A stretch of DNA of 64,000 nt from Dipylidium caninum. Taxonomy: Eukaryota; Platyhelminthes; Cestoda; Cyclophyllidea; Dipylidiidae. The translations under genes and the position numbers were made by a program. Below, piece by piece: positions 61,144 to 64,000 of this stretch. Location: positions 601,991-665,990 of the forward strand of contig QEYB01001427.1 of assembly GCA_017562135.1 (NCBI GenBank), written 5' to 3'. The stretch's first letter is position 1; each line of letters starts with the position of its first letter. The notes beneath the pieces are model-generated. The model made no database searches. It was not told the origin of the DNA and saw nothing but the letters and a program-made list of their open reading frames with translations.

Positions 61144-64000
61144 TTCTACGGACTTTCCTGTGCAACTTGAAGTTCTACAAAGAGTAAAAGTTTTATTGGA
61201 GCTTGGCAGGAATACTACCCGTGCTTATACAAGAGCCGCATTTCACATATCCACAGGAATCTTAAATTAGCATTATATTCCTTTTGAATGCATAAATCAC
61301 ACAACAAAGCAACCAAACACGAAGTGGGCGACAGGATGTTTACATCGTGCTTGAGGAGAAGAAGCTCCAGCGAGCAGAATCATTTCTCAGATGGTTGGCA
61401 CGAAAAAATGCTGCTGTTGTGAGAAGAAAGTGGCGGCATAACACCTATAGAGTGTTTCATAATGCCCCTTAACACACAAAATCTAGGCGTCTGCATTACA
61501 TACATAGAGAAAACAGAGAGAGAATTAGGTTGTTCGTAAATGGAGCGAGTGTAAAATTAATTACAACTTCGAGATGCTTACGGATCGAAAGGCTAACTCA
61601 CTGGAGAAGGAGCAGCAGGTGTGACATGAATTGCTGCATTTGAGGCTCTGCAATGTATACAAGGCGCGGTTTCGTTGGTAGCCAGCGAGAGGAGTGCGGC
61701 GATCTGCAATGCTATTGGCACAGGGTGGATAATTGAGCAATGTTTGCGTTTTTGTGTCGCGGTAACGATCAAGCCTTTAGAGGCGAACTCCCAACAGCAA
61801 CAAACGTCAATTCCATAGGCTAAGATGGTTGAGGGAGGAACTTTAAGTGCAATTTTACGGAATCCAGTATTCGCGGCTCCTAACCCACGTCATAGATGCT
61901 CCATATGACGAACTATTCCTCAAATTCCGACTTTAAAACAACTCGAATTTTCATTCACCTACTTGGAGAGGGAGTTGTTTAGGGAGCGCAGTGTGTTTGA
62001 GATTCTTCTAGGCAAATAGAATATTACAGCGTGGTGTGGCTTCGTCATCTCTAAGGGGCGTGAATATCGGCGGAATGAACTAAAGAATGAACGCTCAATT
62101 AGTGTGAGAGGATTCTACTGGCCTGTTCGAGTCATCTGTCCCAAATACTTTTTGGCCCAAACAGGGATCGTGATATCCCGCACAACACCATACTTTACCA
62201 CAAATTCGAGATTCTTCGTGATTGGAGATCAGAATCTACGGCAAGGATTAAAATATAGCTATATATGGAGCCGTTTGAAATTGTAATTTAAAAGGACTCT
62301 CAAAGAGGCATGGCTTTCGAGAAACAATTTTTTTGCACGGGCATGAAGATTTCCAAAATAGATTACGACCTTAGTGATTAAAAGCACATTTAGAGGTGAT
62401 CTGGGACAACTGATCAGCGGTACATAGCTTCCATAAATTTATCTAGCGACAATAGTTAATACCCTCTGCACAACCCTTAATTTTTGAGTCCTCTCTCTCC
62501 AGACTAAGAATACTTGAGTCGTCAGGTCCTCGGTTTTGATCTTAGAATTTTTTAGTGCCCTGTCAGGAATCGAGTAGGGAAGAAAACTGAGATTTTGGTT
62601 AGATCGATAATATAAGGGCGTGGCTTCTGGCAGCATTGACACCGGCATTCTCGTCGACTTTCGAGGCCACAGGCCTGGAAAAGGACAAAGATCTCCTTCG
62701 CAGCACCACAGTAATGTCCCAATGCACAAATCCTTCAAGCGGAGGCTCTTCCAACTAACTCGATGTTCATTCAACACTTCACACCGCAGCTACCGTCGAT
62801 CGCAGGCAATATATCCAGCTTTACAACACGCAGAAATATCTTGAACGAATATTTTGAGTAAAGTGGATAAATAAATCAATATTGAGTTTTTTTTTAGTAA
62901 TCACAAATTGCGCAATTCGGTAGAAGTATTATTGATCTGATTCCAACAAAAATGAATCATGCCATCAAATGATGCCTTTAAGCGAGTAAGTTTCCGGAAA
63001 CACCATAAGCATTTCTTGAGGTTAATCAAAGCGAACTGACAAGCTTACAAGTTTTTCTCATGAAGTAAGAGAAACGAGCACAGTGCTTTTCTGGCTTAAC
63101 CACTAAAAATTTCAATTCGAAAGTAATTCACATAAATAACTCGAAAGAAGCCAACGTCCGAGTAAAGTTACAACCACCCATTTGTTATAAATTCAAACTT
63201 CATCTCGTTCATATTTATTTCATTTTTGCTCATAATAGGTGCGAGACTACACCAAGAGTAAATTCAATGTCGGCATGTTTTGATGGAGGCATAGATACTG
63301 CCCGCGTATGGCAAGAAAGCGACTTATTCGGTCGCAACGTACAGACCCATGGGTCGGGAAGGTTAACGGATAGGAAAATGTGATTTAAGACGATAAACAT
63401 ACACCCGAAAGTATGGGGAAAGGGTTGTTTATTTTTCTTACGAGTTGGGTTTTTGCGGTAAAGTAAACAATTGTGGGGCGACGTAGAATTTATCTAATCT
63501 AAACACAAATTCTGCTAATTTAAATAACTGCTGGGATGTATTTGCGCTATTTGCGCTGGCATTGAGGCAATGCGTATGTCATTGCGGCCTTTCCATGGAC
63601 TTTCTGTTGTGCATTCCTCAAAGCATGTTTAAAGGGTTCCACAAAGCCGAGTGTGTGCCACCTTGTCCTGATCCAGTGGGGCCGGCGGCAAATGATGGAC
63701 ATACTAGACTGACGAGATTTACTGTGGAACTTTGTAAGCCGGACAAGGCTCCTGCATGACGTTACTGGCATCTTACCAAGTACTGCATGTTCCTCAATAA
63801 GAAGATGTCATAAGTGAAATTGTTGATGCAGGTATGCACCGAGTTTGGAGTGTGAGTATCCGACTTTCTTGTAGACTTGTCACTTGTGATTGTCTCTTTG
63901 ATGGCAATGATTCCAAGAAGCCTCGTTACTTAAAGAAGGTCCACAACAAGGCCTACTTTAATGCGTTCAATAATATTGCAATGAAATCATATCAAATATT

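Larger units (their letters stand above)
54855..64000 (+). repeat. Direct duplication, unit 2, indel-dense
   Basis: Same-orientation copy of about 30715-39030, roughly 24.1-25.0 kb away. Single-base insertions and deletions occur about every 10-20 bp, in exons, introns and spacers alike, with many substitutions too. After removing one replaced block (58840-59412) it is still about 260 bp longer than unit 1. No ORF of unit 1 survives. The even spread and insertion excess look more like uncorrected long-read sequence of a second copy or haplotype than like normal decay. Confidence 0.9.

Noticed and set aside
54855..64000. Reading unit 2 as two functional paralogues
   Set aside because: Every exon is frame-broken, the PC2 P domain is absent and the GT14 C-terminus is replaced.

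Overview
The window is nuclear DNA of an intron-bearing animal. The best-supported genes are metazoan: the SNARE SNAP-25, the Golgi tether golgin-84, prohormone convertase 2 (PC2), a core-2/I-branching-type glycosyltransferase (GT14) and a NUDT14-type nudix hydrolase. Three things suggest a parasitic flatworm, more likely a tapeworm: many very short introns, tight head-to-tail genes with a splice-acceptor-like site next to an ATG, and small secreted proteins I cannot match to any family. The species call is inference. I see no bacterial, viral, CRISPR, rRNA or tRNA features.

Layout. 1-13 kb: two inverted arms of about 2.7 kb (1-2671 and 10316-12999) each carry a five-exon NUDT14 gene and face each other across a 7.6-kb loop. 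The loop holds three intronless genes for small, cysteine-free secreted proteins (5128-5397, 6282-6647, 9426-9698). A third NUDT14 fragment, last exon only, sits at 13865-14367. 15-17 kb: two related RING-type proteins. 18-36 kb: four genes in a row on the minus strand: GT14 (36265-34504), PC2 (33155-30124), SNAP-25 (28946-25473) and golgin-84 (25289-18148). 36-48 kb: mostly non-coding, with the last exon of a second GT14 gene at 42672-43181 and a dispersed repeat at 46588-47613. 48.1-49.6 kb: a Ser-rich two-exon gene. 53.8-54.9 kb: an inverted copy of the dispersed repeat. 54.9 kb to the end: a second, direct copy of 30.7-39.0 kb (PC2 plus GT14), full of small indels and with no intact gene.

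Functional thread. The 18-36 kb genes all serve the secretory pathway: golgin-84 in the Golgi, GT14 in O-glycan branching, PC2 in neuropeptide maturation and SNAP-25 in vesicle fusion. This is suggestive, not proof of co-regulation. SNAP-25 and golgin-84 are only 183 bp apart (stop to first ATG), with a poly(A) signal and a possible acceptor between them.

Sequence quality matters. Both NUDT14 copies, golgin-84 and the whole 54.9-64 kb copy carry single-base frame breaks. Some of these are probably sequence errors rather than biology. Exon coordinates were worked out by hand from splice sites and reading frame.
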